A DNA stretch of 64,000 nt from Solenopsis invicta. Taxonomy: Eukaryota > Arthropoda > Insecta > Hymenoptera > Formicidae. Shown one piece after another: positions 33,401 to 50,310 of this stretch. The DNA lies in the NCBI RefSeq assembly GCF_016802725.1, contig NC_052676.1, forward strand, positions 6,217,433 through 6,281,432, in the 5' to 3' direction. The first letter of the stretch is position 1. Each line of letters starts with the position of its first letter. The position numbers and the translations under genes are program-made. A model generated the notes under the pieces. It saw nothing but the letters and a program-made list of their open reading frames with translations, did no database searches and was not told the DNA's origin.

Positions 33401-36400
33401 TTCCGATCTCTCTTGCTGTTTCCGTTTTACGACTGTCATTGGCTGTCTTTAATATGTCGCCTGTTATTTGAACCGAGTACTGGAAGTACTCCAACTTGTA
33501 AAACAGATGCACCTCCTTTACGCATAATGCCATTTTATTGAAGTCGAGCCATCGACTGACGTCTTCCGTTGCTTCTTCTTTCGATGTGGTGGGCAAATCT
33601 GGTACTCTCTGAGATCTTGTTCTTCTCCGGGTGAATTTATCGGACCGCTCGATCTCATTCGAAGAGATCGAGTTTCCTGGAACGTCATTTTTATCACGAA
33701 CAACGCTTCCATTGCACTCCTTGAGAGGACTGATCATTCGTAAGTAACGTATCGGGACGAAGTAGTCGGCAGGGTCGATGACATTTCGCGAAACGGCCCA
33801 TTTTAGCCAGCGATGAAACTTCCATTTTGCTAACGGCGGTTTTACCTTAGAAGGAAATTTAAATTGAAACCAATTACAATCCCAACAAAAAATACCGGAA
33901 ACAAAAGTGGATCTGTAGAATGTTATTTAATAGTTGTATCCATTGGATTTAATATTTATCTGACTTTCATTATGCATATTTTATATTTTTGTGCTGTATA
34001 GTACGTCAGCACAGTTTTATTTTTTTTAAGACACTTCATCCTTTTTTTATTATTATCTACAAAATGAATTATCACGGTAATTACCGAGAGACAGTCATTG
34101 AATTAACTGAGACTTGATACTCTTACATCTCTTGGATCTAGAGGAATGTCGCGTGATTGGATGACGTAGATTATCTGATCGCAGCAGGGCGATAGGCCGG
34201 CCACGTCGCTTCCGAGTTCTCGCGTATCGCTCAAGAGGAGGAACAGTTCGATCGGTTGAGGTTTCTTGGCTTCGGCGGCAAGTGGCTGTGGAGTTTCTCC
34301 AGATTTCTTTGTCTCACCATTTGCATTCGCGAAGCTTTCTACTCAGAAATGCAAACGGGAGTAACGTAACGCGATAATCGAAAGAACGTCAACATTATAC
34401 AGATCGTTATGGACACGTACATTCAATGAACACACCTGGAACGTAATCGTGAGCGGTTTGTGGTGTCCATTCGAAATGTTCAGAATACTTCGTTAGGAAA
34501 TCCCATTTGTCTTGCAACGATAGATGCGCGACGTTTATTGTCAAGCACGTCCAGCCTGTTATTAAAATTTATATTATTTCAGAACATTTCTAGCACTACC
34601 AATAGGATCAGTGACTAATTAATTTGTTCTTAGCAGATAATGAATTTCGAGACAAGCTGCTGGAAATTAATGAACCTTGATAGCCAATCTGAAGAAACAG
34701 TTATGCGCAGAGACTGCTATGAATTTTTGATGCCAATAAGGCAATAGACTTCACATAGATTATGTTTGATAATATTTGTCTGATAATATCTGATGATATC
34801 GGCAAATTGCTACTAGAAATCTAACAGAATCTGTTGACACTCTGTTCCAGCAGATTTGCAGCAAAAATTAAACAGATCTTTTTGCAAAAGTTGATGACAG
34901 ATTGTTGGCACAAACCAAAAAGATCTGTGCTGCTAATGAATAAAGCAATAGCAAGACTATCGCTAAGTGATTCCATCTCTCTTGCATGTAGGTCTCTCTA
35001 TATAATTACAATGTATAATTAAAATTCCAACATGTAATAATTATATTTATAACGTTTATGAGTGCACTTAGCATGAGGCATGATTGCTTTTTTGCACTAA
35101 GGAAATTACAAACGTAGTACTTAAAAGCAATTGGTACAGAACATGGGCCATAATACCCATTTTTATGACTCAATTATGTTGTATGGATTTTATTTACTTA
35201 TTTACACTTTAATGTAAGATATATTTTAATTTATATTGATAAAAATATTTTCTTTAAAATTATTTCCTTCTAAGAAGATCAAATGCTGATAAGATTTCAC
35301 GCATTTTTTTCAAATCTTCATTTTTCACTTTTGTTTCAAGCTTTTCTAGGAAATTACTAAGCTGATCGACTTCTTTCTTGAAAAATTCATAATACTTGTA
35401 TCAATGAAATAGAACTAGAATTTTTTTAAATATTTTTGAAAATTTTTTTACAGCTTGCAAAAGTTTAAATAATTTGAAAAGTTTTGTTTTTTATTTTTTT
35501 TATCGCCATTTTGTTCAACATTACAATAAAAGATTTATTTTAGTTTTAACGATAATCACATTGGTATAGATTAAAATAAACTTTTAGATCGTTGATTTAT
35601 GATTAATACGATGGATGCAATCCATCTCCCTGGGAGAGTATAAATATAATAGGATTTTTTAAATTAAAATAGGAAAGATTTTGAAGAAATAAATCAAAAG
35701 ATGAATTAAAATGCCGTGAGAGGCAACACAAGATGTTCGTGTGAGAATCAATGTAATTACCAAGTAATTATTAAAAATTTTAAATCACAAAAATTAAAGT
35801 AGTTACATTGCTTCGTGGAAAGTACGAAATGATAAAATGAAGAAAACGGACGTCCACCTGTGAGGCAAGTAATTGGATGTAAATCGACAATTTCGCGATG
35901 TCTGGTCCAATTCAAGGAGGCAATCTTGAGCAATGCTTTGGCAAGAAGCATTGGCCACAGTTCAGAGTTGTTGGACGTGCACGGTAAAAGAGGTCTGCCA
36001 TTTTTATCCACGGGAATGATGTCGTCCACCGTAATACGACGCCAGCATCCCATATAATGTAACCTTATGATATACTTTCCTAGAAGATGTTGATTCATAT
36101 TGTTTGATATACTGATTGAAATTGTACATGATTGAAGCAACATGTTAGTTAGCTGTTTAGAAGATAGACTTATCCTATTTTTTGAAAAATTATTATTGAT
36201 TTATGGGTCGAAAGTTCAACAACGCGCACAAAGGATTTTTAGAAAGTGTCTATGTAAATCGTCAGAAATATTGCGAGTTGAAAGTTACATCCACCGTTTG
36301 GATTTATCACAGGTCGATGCTGCGAGCCTTTCCCAGCTGTGTTCATGGAATACACATGCATCCAACCGTACCAGGGACTATGGCGTCCGGTCCAGGCGAA

Positions 36401-37025
36401 ATTCAAGCTTTCTCCGCTGATTTCTAAACCCTTCTGACCGCAATATTGCAAGTTCATCAAAGAAGACACGAACCATCTTACAAACTGAAAATTATTATTC
36501 ATACTACTTTTGTTCACTAATCTCCAGCAATGTGCAAGTCGTCGAGTTACATCTAAAGAAGTACCTCGCTGTGCAGCAGATGTTTATTGTTCGTGATCAG
36601 ATCAGGATATTCCACGTTCGTCGTAAATACTGTTGGAGAAGCCTGAAGAAATATTTCCGTTTCCAAACTCATGTATAAATGGTACATTAATATAATATAA
36701 ATTATGTGTAATATTGATTTAATTTAAAACTTATATATATTAATTTAAAGAATCAATGTCCATTATTCGAAATACACATTTAAAACAGTGGTAGTACAGT
36801 CAAGTGCTTCAAATCTTTCGCTCGTATCCAGTATTCAGGTTCTAAGGATCGTGGCATCGTGACACGTTGTATGTCCATAAATAATCCGTCGGGCCCATCT
36901 TTGGGAATTTCCCATTTTTCGTTGTTCAAATCGGAATCTTTCCATTCTGGCCACAATGCGTACTTGACGTTCACGTTAGGCTGATTGGTTTCGGTGATCG
37001 AGAGGCTTTTAGATTTTTCCGACAT
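29883..37025 (-). CDS. Adgb: Androglobin (calpain-like / permuted globin protein), complete
   Basis: Exons in order: 37025-36798, 36642-36565, 36484-36295, 36079-35858, 34555-34436, 34338-34127, 33845-33389, 33141-31211, 30464-29883; 4020 nt, 1339 residues, all phases agree. The start ATG at 37025 precedes the family motif LWPEWKDSD...EKWE. Residues about 90-330 are calpain-like (KHLLHSEFVRWF; GKYIIRLHYMGCWRRITVDD; ELWPMLLAKALLKI) but lack the GDCW active-site motif. KPPLAKWKFHRW (about 351) is a second family landmark. About 625-870 is the globin-like region, interrupted by an IQ motif (MTIQSFFKMALVKRYKQ, about 760-776) that should bind calmodulin. LIHYFF (His about 683) is a candidate proximal haem ligand. 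The lysine-rich end (KAKGKKI) also matches the family. Vertebrate androglobin is longer (about 1.7 kb of codons) and works in sperm and ciliated cells; the same role here is inference. Confidence 0.93.
30633..31173 (+). mobile_element. GC-rich poly(A)-tailed retroelement fragment in androglobin intron
   Basis: A 541-bp GC-rich block with sharp edges inside AT-rich intron. It ends in about 17 A on the plus strand (antisense to androglobin) and is flanked by TGGTTACTTTCT (30621..30632) and TGGTTATTTTCT (31174..31185), an 11/12 target duplication. Reading frames of 149 codons (plus) and 215 codons (minus) are open, but base composition explains them. Most likely the 3' end of a 5'-truncated non-LTR retrotransposon, or a GC-rich SINE. 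Confidence 0.75.
31211..33141 (-). CDS. Adgb: Androglobin exon 8: globin-like region and IQ motif
   Basis: 644 codons in one exon. Contains the calpain domain-III-like beta segments, the globin-like halves on either side of the IQ motif, and a C-terminal beta-rich part ending PPYWVLQVVTDAQDAIE. Acceptor TTTACAG, donor GAG|GTATGC. Confidence 0.93.
33389..33845 (-). CDS. Adgb: Androglobin exon 7
   Basis: VKPPLAKWKFHRWLKWAV ... PADYFVPIRYLRMISPLKEC, a basic Ser/Thr-rich segment, then VSRWLDFNKMALCVKEVHLF. The acceptor at TTCTAAG keeps phase 0; an upstream AG at 33913 would shift the frame and was not used. Confidence 0.85.
34127..34338 (-). CDS. Adgb: Androglobin exon 6
   Basis: Charged linker (NGETKKSGETPQPLAAEAKK) then PIELFLLLSDTRELGSDVAG ... 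IIYVIQSRDIPLDPRD; acceptor GAGTAG, donor GAT|GTAAGA, phase 0 end. Confidence 0.83.
34436..34555 (-). CDS. Adgb: Androglobin exon 5
   Basis: WTCLTINVAHLSLQDKWDFL...DYVP, 40 codons; acceptor AATAACAG, donor CCAG|GTGTGT. Found from phase and continuity (LTG|W), as the frame is short. Confidence 0.85.
34556..35857. other. Androglobin intron 4, no feature recognised
   Basis: 1.3 kb. 34760..34935 has repeated AACAGATC/CAGATTTGC words and may be an old repeat; the rest is AT-rich. No exon is required: exons 4 and 5 join in phase. Confidence 0.55.
35858..36079 (-). CDS. Adgb: Androglobin exon 4: core of calpain-like domain
   Basis: GKYIIRLHYMGCWRRITVDD, IIPVDKNGRPLLPC, ELWPMLLAKALLKIA, ITCLTG. Best calpain match in the gene; acceptor CTTCTAG, donor ACAG|GTGGAC. 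Confidence 0.92.
36295..36484 (-). CDS. Adgb: Androglobin exon 3
   Basis: FVRWFVSSLMNLQYC ... SPWYGWMHVYSMNTAGKG ... VINPN; acceptor ATTTTCAG, donor ACG|GTGGAT, phase 0 to 1. Confidence 0.88.
36565..36642 (-). CDS. Adgb: Androglobin exon 2
   Basis: 26 codons, ASPTVFTTNVEYPDLITNNK then HLLHSE; acceptor TTCTTCAG, donor GAG|GTACTT, phase 0 both ends. With exon 3 it makes HLLHSEFVRW, the place where active calpains have their catalytic cysteine. Confidence 0.88.
36798..37025 (-). CDS. Adgb: Androglobin exon 1
   Basis: MSEKSKSLSITETNQPNVNV then YALWPEWKDSDLNNEKWE and PEYWIRAKDLKHLT. The donor ACT|GTACTA is weak but gives phase 0 with exon 2. A further in-frame stretch upstream of the ATG has no ATG of its own. 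Confidence 0.85.
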
Positions 37026-40000
37026 ATTGCGGGAAAAATAGAAAAAAAGACGCAAGATTCGCAGGAAGCTGCATCTTCAAGTGATAAAGGGATCTGTACA
37101 GGGCGACAAATTGTAAATTATCAATTCTGAAAAAAGTATATACTTTTTATTGATCCTTTACATATTATATACTATCATATGGACAGAATGGAATGTATTT
37201 ATACCTCGATAATCGTGAAACTAAAAATTACATGTCAATTAGTATGAAGAACCTATTATTAATAATGTTTAATATAATGAATATTTGTTACATAAGTAAA
37301 GATTAAGGTAAAGTAATCTAAAGTAGACTATAGAAATATAATGGTAAAGAAAAGGACCGCAAAAGTCCTACAATCAGCATGATTTGTCTTTTAGTATTCT
37401 CACAGTAATAATTTCATCTCTCTCCGATCAAATCAAAGCTCTATCCATGTATGTACAATTCTTTTCGCAATTATAATGTCATAACAATACCTAGCAAAAG
37501 ATATTCAGCGATTTCATTTCGGTATATCACTATTCTTGCACTTTTGTTGAATCAATTGTCAACTTATATTTCTTATATTATCGATAACTTTTCCTGTTTC
37601 TTTTTTCGCATAAATGACAACATCGTTGTAATTCGGTTCGTCGCTAAGTCGACCTTTTAATCTGCATGGATTACTCAAATATGTACAACATATTTGATCA
37701 TCAGAACAGCGTTACAGCTAAACATATCCTCTTCATATTCGGCTAATTAACTCTAATTTAAATCCTTAAATAAAGTCCGCTAAACAGATATTGTATTATA
37801 CGAAAAGTTTTGAATGTAGTTTTCAAAGTTCTGAAAATATGTATATCTGAAAATGAAAATACGCTGGAGGAAACTAATTTTCTAACCGCTAAATACAAAG
37901 AGAATTATTATTTAATTCATACTTCGTCAATTTTGAAATAATGTCAGATAACGAGTATCGTCGTCAATATCTTTACAATACAATGATAAGTAAGCCTTCA
38001 TGGAAAAAATTGGTGCGACAATGACGAGACAGTCGATATAAGCTTGCTTTCCTTCCCTATTAAACGGATTCTTTCCCTTTTTTAACATATTGAGAATCTT
38101 TGGCACTGATATTCGCTACAAATTTTCATTCTATTTGAACATACATTAAGCAAATGTAACATTCATGCACCGTGTCTTTGTTTGTCTATAAAGAATCATA
38201 ACTTCTCCTCTATCTAAAATCCCTCAAAAATATTTGATCCAACAGCAACTATATATACGTATAGTGAATATATATGTGTAGTGAATCAAGAAATAAAGTG
38301 TAAGTCGCTTATAGAACGTAATCAACACACTACGTTACCTAATATCCTTGTTAACTATAAACTAGTGATAACGATAGCTAAATCTTGTATAAACATAGAT
38401 TTCTGGAAATTCCAGAAAAGTTGCAATACCGTTCATAAAGGGAGCGCTTGTGATTTCCTCGCATCTCACGAACAGTTAAGTCAAGATTAGCCAAGATGCT
38501 GGTGTTCTTTCAATACATTTCGTTATCCTCTGATTCTCCGTTTATACACGTAGGTTTATAATTTATTATCGTGTTTAATTTATTAAAAGTGGGTTTGTTT
38601 ATATAGAATCACTGATAAAATTTACAGTTAACCATGTTTGATAATGCGAGTTGTCACAAGTTTCTTTATTTGAGAACGCCATTCATGAATTTATTACTAT
38701 ACAACTTATTGTAACAAATTTTAATTTAAGTGATTTTATATAATATGACATTTTACATTGTTAACTCACATTTCAAAGAATTTTGATTGATCTTTATATT
38801 TATTGTTGTTTATAATGCATGTATTAAAGAGGAATAACAGATTAAAACATTTATTTTATAGTTGAAAAATAAAATAAGTGCATTTTAACAAAATAGATCT
38901 GTAAATTTATTTATTTAGTTTCATTTCTTTGATATTGTTTCTAAAATTTAAAATTGTTAGTTTTTCAATTTTTTTATTTTACTTTAAGTCGCCGTAATTT
39001 GATGAAACATCGTCAGATAAAAATTGAATGTTTTCTTTTCAAATTAATGCGATAATTTTTTGCAATATTATCGAATTTTGTAAAAACTTATTTTTACAAA
39101 ACGTTTTTAACTTCATTTATTATAAAATTAAAGATCATAGAAAAAATATTACAAAAAGAAAGAGAAGAAACAAAATTTTTATTACAATATGTTGTCGATT
39201 AATATAAACTTTTTCAAAAACTTTTAAAGACTTCTCTTAACTTAACTTTTCGTGAGATGTGAGAAAATTTCAAGTATTCCTAAATTTATAAACGATAGTG
39301 TGACACATAATATGGCTCCAGTCACGACTGAAAACTTGCAGACAGGTGCGAAAGAAATGCTATATAATATTTTGCATATCATAAAAGAAGATTATAAATA
39401 CACTTTACTTTTTGACTCTTCGTAAAATGCACGATTTGTTTGATGACGTTATCCGTTCTCAATTATTTAGCAATCAAGAGAGTTACTGATAGCAAAACTT
39501 GGCGGTGCGTGAATACCTTCTTCATTCACTATTTAAATGTCTCTACGCGTAATATAGTCTTTCAAAAAATAATCGCGCTTCCCCTTATAGAGATGGAAGT
39601 GAAATTGAAATATGCACAAAAATATATATATGTGTATAAAATAATAAACCTACAATCTCTTGAGAATGTGGAATATTAAAAGGCCGTTCACGTTTGTCAC
39701 GAACGTAAACGTCCGAAAATAATTCACACCCTCAAACTGGCAGTGTTCGGAAAAACCTGTTTTCCACGCGCAATTATAAACCCGTGTAAAGCAGGCATTA
39801 TAAAAATCTTGATAATACTAAAACCGATGCTAGTTACTGGCATGTCACATAAATCGCGACCGTCGTCGGCCTGCAAACGCATTACATTTAACATTCGCGA
39901 CTTATTCGCGGTTTATTGGCAAATAATTTATTTGGCGAATGCAGCTCGTATATTACTCAAACAGTAATTCATTCGATCAAGTGGCCAGAAACTAACGGCA

Positions 40001-40435
40001 GTTATTATTACTAGACGGTCAACCAAAAAGTTATTTCCATTATTGCATTGTTCCGTAATGCTTTCGCAAAACCGGTTGCTAGCAGTCGCTAAACTATAGA
40101 ATATCGATTACGGGAGTATTAATTAATTAATTACCACGTTGTAGACGCAGCAGTTTACGCGAATGAATAATTAAGTCTATCTGAACGGAATCGAAGACCT
40201 GAGTGCAAAAACGAGTTCGTTTCTTTAACTGTTTCCACACTTGGAGCATGAAAGAGAAAATAGTACTCTAATTGGTAAATATCAAAGGTCTGCAAACATC
40301 TTCTAAATCTTGAATTAAAGTCTACAAAGAATCTTTCATACTTTTAGTGACAAGATGGTAAATAATTAATATTTGCGTGGACTTCTCGCCTTTGATCAAT
40401 AACGTTCAAACATCGTCCCGCGCGCAATTGTTATA
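37026..40435. other. Intergenic region upstream of androglobin
   Basis: 3.4 kb, AT-rich, with only short non-credible frames. The androglobin promoter should lie just to the right of 37025; no TATA or initiator is claimed. 39700..40150 is somewhat less AT-rich. Confidence 0.5.
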
Positions 40436-40948
40436 TTAGGTTGTTCAGAAAGCTCGTTTTAAGTCTTCTATGTAAGTTTAGGACGCAATATTTTATTTGA
40501 AGAGTAACTTTATTGAAGAAAATATTTACCACTTTGTTCAATGATCTCGGCCCATCTCTTAGGTAGCTGCCTTTGTTTCAAAACAGAAGTTTCTTACTGA
40601 CGAAAAATCAATTGGCGTGAAGGCTCTCTTTTAAGAGCTTCCAGAGAATCGTATTTTTTCTCCAGAAAAAAATTTTTTAAAGAGAAATAGGTAGTAGTCA
40701 GATAGAGCAAAGTCGGTAGAATATGAAAGATGAGAAAGAACGTCCCATTCGAAGTCCAATATGGACATTGAGACATGAGGACTGGCATTATTATGGTGAA
40801 ATATAATTCCACGTCTATTGATTATTTCAGAGTTCTTCTGTATAGTGACAGCTTTGAATTCATCTAGCTGTATTTCGCTAAGTTGATTCAACTAAAGAAG
40901 CTCTTAATACACTACGCTCTTAAAGTTCCATGAAACGAACAACCCAAT
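40436..40948 (-). pseudogene. Internally deleted mariner transposon
   Basis: Ends TTAGGTTGTTCAGAAAG (left) and GAACAACCCAATA (right, inverted) bound 0.5 kb. On the minus strand the C-terminal half of a mariner transposase is readable: GIIFHHNNASPHVS, WDVLSHLSYSTDFALSDYYL. These correspond to the family's HHDNARPH and YSPDLAPSDYHLF blocks; Asp of the first is Asn here. The N-terminal half is missing, so it is dead but may still be mobilisable in trans. Confidence 0.88.
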
Positions 40949-41370
40949 ATAAAGTTGTTGAAGACAGTCTTCTCCAATTGTCAGTGCAAAAGCGTACGCG
41001 CAGGAATGAGATGCGAGTTTGGAAATTTGAACAATCCTATATAGTCAAGAGAGACCTATATCTCATTTTTACGCGAAGACCTAGTATGCGATAAAACTTC
41101 GAAGTATCGTTGACTTTCACTGGTAACGTCTAAAAAAACGCGTTCTGGCACGATGCTTGGTTCTCACCATTAAGATAATTCGACTCGTTGCCTTTTCGAA
41201 TCGGAATCAGACCGTTCAGACATAGTACCTTTTCTATTAAGTAATGAAGTAAGTAGAATTGTGGCAATGAGTGAACGAAGGCGTCAATATAATCAAGGAT
41301 ACGTGAGGCAAAAAAATTTAGCAAACGGAAGGTATCGTGAGGACTTAAGTCACCGTCTGTTCTCGCGGAT
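40949..41370. other. 3' flank of pins
   Basis: About 420 bp downstream of the pins stop codon; probably 3' UTR and flank. No clear AATAAA was identified on the minus strand here. Confidence 0.4.
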
Positions 41371-46949
<5,579 letters not shown>

Positions 46950-47440
46950 TCTAGCCTATTCGCGATACCTTTTCTTCAGCAGAATGAGACACGACTCGTT
47001 CGAATACTGTTGAAACGAGACGGCCGTACGTTGCTATCGGTTCGTAATATAGTTGTAATTGCTCCTCGCAGCATGATACTCAAGAACTCCGATTGTAGGA
47101 ATCAACTCACTGTCGCACCATCCTCTGAGCATAGCCCCTGAATCACTTTACTCCGAAGCGAAGAGCTTTAATGTGAAACGATTCTACACTTACAGCGCGT
47201 CCAAACAAATGGCGCCGTCGGTATAGGCGAAACTAGAGACGCTACAGTCTGGTCATAAAACAGCCAGTTTTGATTCGTTTGCCATGTTTTCCCTGTACTC
47301 CCGAAAGAGAAAGAGATAAAAAAACAGGTAGAGAAACAGATAGAAAAAGATAGAGAAAAAAGAGAATGAGAAAAAGCCATGAAGTAAGAATAAGGAGATA
47401 TAATAGGCCTAATTCACTTTCATTTTTGAAATGTATGTAT
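46950..47440. promoter_or_regulatory. pins 5' flank, probable promoter/5' UTR
   Basis: About 250 bp right of the pins start are less AT-rich (46950..47250) and should contain the transcription start on the minus strand. No core element is claimed with confidence. Confidence 0.35.
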
Positions 47441-47646
47441 GTACACCCAAGGACTTTGATTCTGTCCATGGGGAAATTTTCCAAACTGAGAAGTCGCTAT
47501 CTTTCTACATACTTACAGTTCATGATTAACGTAACGACCAATAAGCTCTAGCCGTTTCATTAATCATGAACTGCGAGTACGTAGAAAGTGGTGACTTCTC
47601 AGTTTGAAAAATTTCCCCATGGACAGAATCAAAGTCCTTGGGTGTA
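47441..47646. mobile_element. MITE A, intact copy
   Basis: Near-perfect inverted arms (GTACACCCAAGGACTTTGAT... and complement) of about 90 bp, with the inner motif TTCATGATTAACGTAACGAC mirrored by TTTCATTAATCATGAACTGC. No coding frame. Confidence 0.9.
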
Positions 47647-47704
47647 CATACATACGAATTGTTTAAAATGTTCTTACCAATTCTATCTTGAATAGTTTTT
47701 CTAT

Positions 47705-47846
47705 GGCCGGTATTCATAATCGATTCTTATATTTAAGATCATCTTAAGTATCATCTTAAGCCATCAACCAATCAGAGAGCCGTATTAGCATCTTAAGACG
47801 TTACTTAAGACGATCTTGAAATAAGAATCGACTATGAATACCGGCC
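47705..47846. mobile_element. MITE with GGCCGGTATTCATAATCGAT ends
   Basis: Inverted GGCCGGTATTCATAATCGAT / AATCGACTATGAATACCGGCC and internal CTTAAG-rich arms. The older copy is at 10761..10909. Confidence 0.88.
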
Positions 47847-48108
47847 TATAATATTTAATTTTATTTTTTTAGATATAATATTTAAAATAATATATTTAGA
47901 AAAATTATTTTCACATAAAAATTCATTTTTTTACACCTTTTATATGGAAAATTATCTTTTGTATTGTAATGTTATAAAATAATGCAATTTTATTTTTAAT
48001 TTTTAAATGTATTTATAATAATTGTTTCTATACTAATATCAATTCTATATAATTAGAAATTTTGCAAATAAAGAAGTTTTTACATATCACTGCAGCAATA
48101 TTGATGTT

Positions 48109-48357
48109 TTAGGGCCACTTTCACCAACGCCAATTAACTTAAATTTTTCTATTTGAATTGACCAATCACATTTGTCGTTAAGTAAAATTGACCAATTATG
48201 GTTGACGCTTAGGGCCATTTTCACCAACGCCGATTAACTTAATCGCTGATTAGTCTATCGGAATTGACCAATTGTATTTCTCGTTAAGTAAAAACAACAA
48301 ATGCTATTGGTGGCCCTTAATCTACGATTAGTTAATTGGCGTTGATGCAAGTGGCCT
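48109..48357. mobile_element. MITE with GGGCCACTTTCACCAACGCC end, one partial and one fuller copy
   Basis: GGGCCACTTTCACCAACGCC starts at 48109 and a near-identical start recurs at about 48210; the right end GGCGTTGATGCAAGTGGCC closes at about 48357. The first copy lacks its right half. Confidence 0.8.
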
Positions 48358-48377
48358 TTAATAACATCAAGGATACC

Positions 48378-48512
48378 ATAGGCTTGTTTTCTGTTCCTGC
48401 ACTAGACTGCACTGGAACATTCCTTCTTGCTTTCGCTAACTTTGAAATATCTACCTATTTCATTTTAAGTGTACACTTATTTAGAGAGTTCAGGAACAGA
48501 AAACAAACGGCA
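48378..48512. mobile_element. MITE with TTGTTTTCTGTTCCTG ends
   Basis: AGGCTTGTTTTCTGTTCCTG at the left, CAGGAACAGAAAACAAACGG at the right, about 135 bp. Confidence 0.75.
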
Positions 48513-48570
48513 TGTTATGTACACCCAAAAACTTTGATTCTGTCCATGGGGAAATTTTCCAAACTTATGC

Positions 48571-48712
48571 TCAATGCACACAGCACGCGTCAACGCGTTA
48601 CGCGGGCAAGGTAGCCAATCATTTTTTCGCTTTTATGGAAAGAAATAAGAAAGCAAAAGAATGATTGGCTATCCGCCACGCGTAACGTGTTGACGCGTCC
48701 TGTGTGCATTGA
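48571..48712. mobile_element. Nested MITE B
   Basis: TCAATGCACACAGCACGCGT and the inverted ACGCGTCCTGTGTGCATTGA bound 142 bp; inner arms (CAATCATTTTTTCGCTTT / AAAGCAAAAGAATGATTG) pair as well. Confidence 0.85.
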
Positions 48713-48722
48713 CCCTGAGAAG

Positions 48723-48957
48723 TAGAGTCCTATATAAAGAGAGAAGCGACATTGATGTCCATAGCTCTGATTGGTAATCTGATTGATACTTGATTGGCTA
48801 AGCGAGCAGCCATATTGTGACCACAGCTGTTTGCAGAATGATGCAAATGGTGTTTGATGACGTTAGAGCGGTCCCACAATGGCGGTTGAAGATTCAATTG
48901 GATACTGTAGGTTGTGGTGGGGGTTCAATGTCGCTTCTCTCTTTATATAGGACTCTA
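48723..48957. mobile_element. hAT-type MITE C, copy 1 (nested)
   Basis: TAGAGTCCTATATAAAGAGA ends inverted, 235 bp. The left flank CTGAGAAG (48715..48722) is repeated on the right, interrupted there by the next insertion, i.e. an 8-bp target duplication as in hAT elements. Confidence 0.88.
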
Positions 48958-48961
48958 CTGA

Positions 48962-49115
48962 GGCCCGATTTTTTATTATCCGGTTAACTTGTGGTTAAAC
49001 TTAACCTGTTTTATCCAATAAGCTTCACTCATGATGATGCCATAAGTGAAGCTCATTGGTTGAAACACCAGGTTAAGTTTAACTACAAGTTAACCAGATA
49101 ATGAAAAACCGGGCC
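48962..49115. mobile_element. Nested MITE D (3-bp target duplication TGA)
   Basis: GGCCCGATTTTTTATTATCC and inverted ATAATGAAAAACCGGGCC bound 154 bp, flanked by TGA on both sides. It sits inside the target duplication of MITE C copy 1, so it came later. Confidence 0.85.
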
Positions 49116-49568
49116 TGAGAAGTCACCACTTTCTACATACTCACAGTTCATGATTAATGAAACGACTAGAGCTTATTGGTCATTACGTTAATCATGAACT
49201 GTAAGTATGTAAAAAGATAGTGACTTCTTAGGGAAAATTTCCCCTTTGGACAGAATTTACAATTTAATGAAAAGCTGCCTTTAACTTTGATCATCTGCGT
49301 TGCCAACTCACTCGCACGCTTTTGCTTATATAAATAGATTACCTTGCATGTTTGAGATAGAATAAACGGTAGACTATTCGAGTGAATACATCAGTCTTGT
49401 AATCTACACATTTGAACCTCCCCCCCCGCTTGGTTATGTTTCATAATTGCCAACTGCTCCATTTTGCCTGGGGACATCAATTTTATAGCCAATCTTTCAA
49501 CATGATTATGGTTATCAACTGCATTTTGTTCCTATTCAAGAACCTTTGCGCACGGGGGTGAAACTAAT

Positions 49569-49947
49569 GGCTCTGGCAGACTAGAGTCCTATATAAAGAG
49601 AGAAGCGACATCAAACCCCCACCACAACCTTCAGTATCCAATTAAGTCCTCCACCGCCATTTTGGGACCGCTTTAACGTCATCAAACACCATTCGTATCA
49701 TTCTGCAAACAGCTGTGGTCACAATATGGCTGCTCGCTTAGTCAATCAAGTATCAATCAGATTACCAATCAGAGCTTCGAACATCAATGTCGCTTCTCTC
49801 TTTATATAGGACTCTATGGCAGACCAGCGCGATTTGCGACACGCGACGCGCGTTTATCCAATAGGCGTACGTCTTTTCAAAAAATTGTAAACGCCTATTG
49901 GATAATCGCGCGTCGCGTGTCGCAAATCGCGCTGGTCTGCCAGAGCC
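49569..49947. mobile_element. MITE E hosting MITE C copy 2
   Basis: GGCTCTGGCAGAC ... inverted GTCTGCCAGAGCC; arms include GCGCGATTTGCGACACGCGA and its complement. Split by 49582..49816. Confidence 0.85.
49582..49816. mobile_element. hAT-type MITE C, copy 2 (nested)
   Basis: 235 bp, same length as copy 1 but opposite orientation. Exact 8-bp target duplication TGGCAGAC at 49574..49581 and 49817..49824. Confidence 0.92.
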
Positions 49948-50117
49948 GTAATATAGCGGTTTCTGGTAACACGAAAAAAGTGGGGCCCACTTGAAAGTGG
50001 GAGTTAAAATGATCAATCAGAAAACGCCTTGATGTAAGTTGGTAAAAGTGAGCATCTGCTCACTCGATTTTTGTGTGGTAGCATTGATGAACTGGTCTCT
50101 CCAACAATGCAGAGTAA

Positions 50118-50284
50118 AGGGTTTCGCACATGAAATGCATAACATAACATTAGCACAGCATAAGACCGATGAACCAATAAGCATCCAGCATAAAGTCGCC
50201 ATATTGATGTACATAAGATTCCCATTGGTTCAGAGGCCTTATGCTACGCTTATGCTCTGTTATGTATTACATGTGTGAGGCCCT
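50118..50284. mobile_element. MITE H, copy 1 (TAA duplication)
   Basis: AGGGTTTCGCACATGAAATG ... inverted CATGTGTGAGGCCCT, flanked by TAA on both sides: Harbinger-like target choice. Confidence 0.85.
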
Positions 50285-50310
50285 TAACGGATGGTTTATG
50301 CAGACAATAA

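Larger units (their letters stand above)
48519..49257. mobile_element. MITE A, second copy, split by three nested insertions
   Basis: The first 48 bp of MITE A (GTACACCCAAAAACTTTGAT..., to 48566) resume at 49116 (TGAGAAGTCACCAC...) and end at about 49257. Elements at 48571..48712, 48723..48957 and 48962..49115 lie in between. Confidence 0.85.

Noticed and set aside
33846..33912. 5' extension of androglobin exon 7 to the AG at 33913
   Set aside because: The extended frame is open but would need a different phase from exon 6; the TTCTAAG acceptor at 33847 fits phase 0 exactly.
35858..36642. Active calpain protease
   Set aside because: The fold is recognisable but no GDCW-type catalytic cysteine motif is present, as in androglobins generally.
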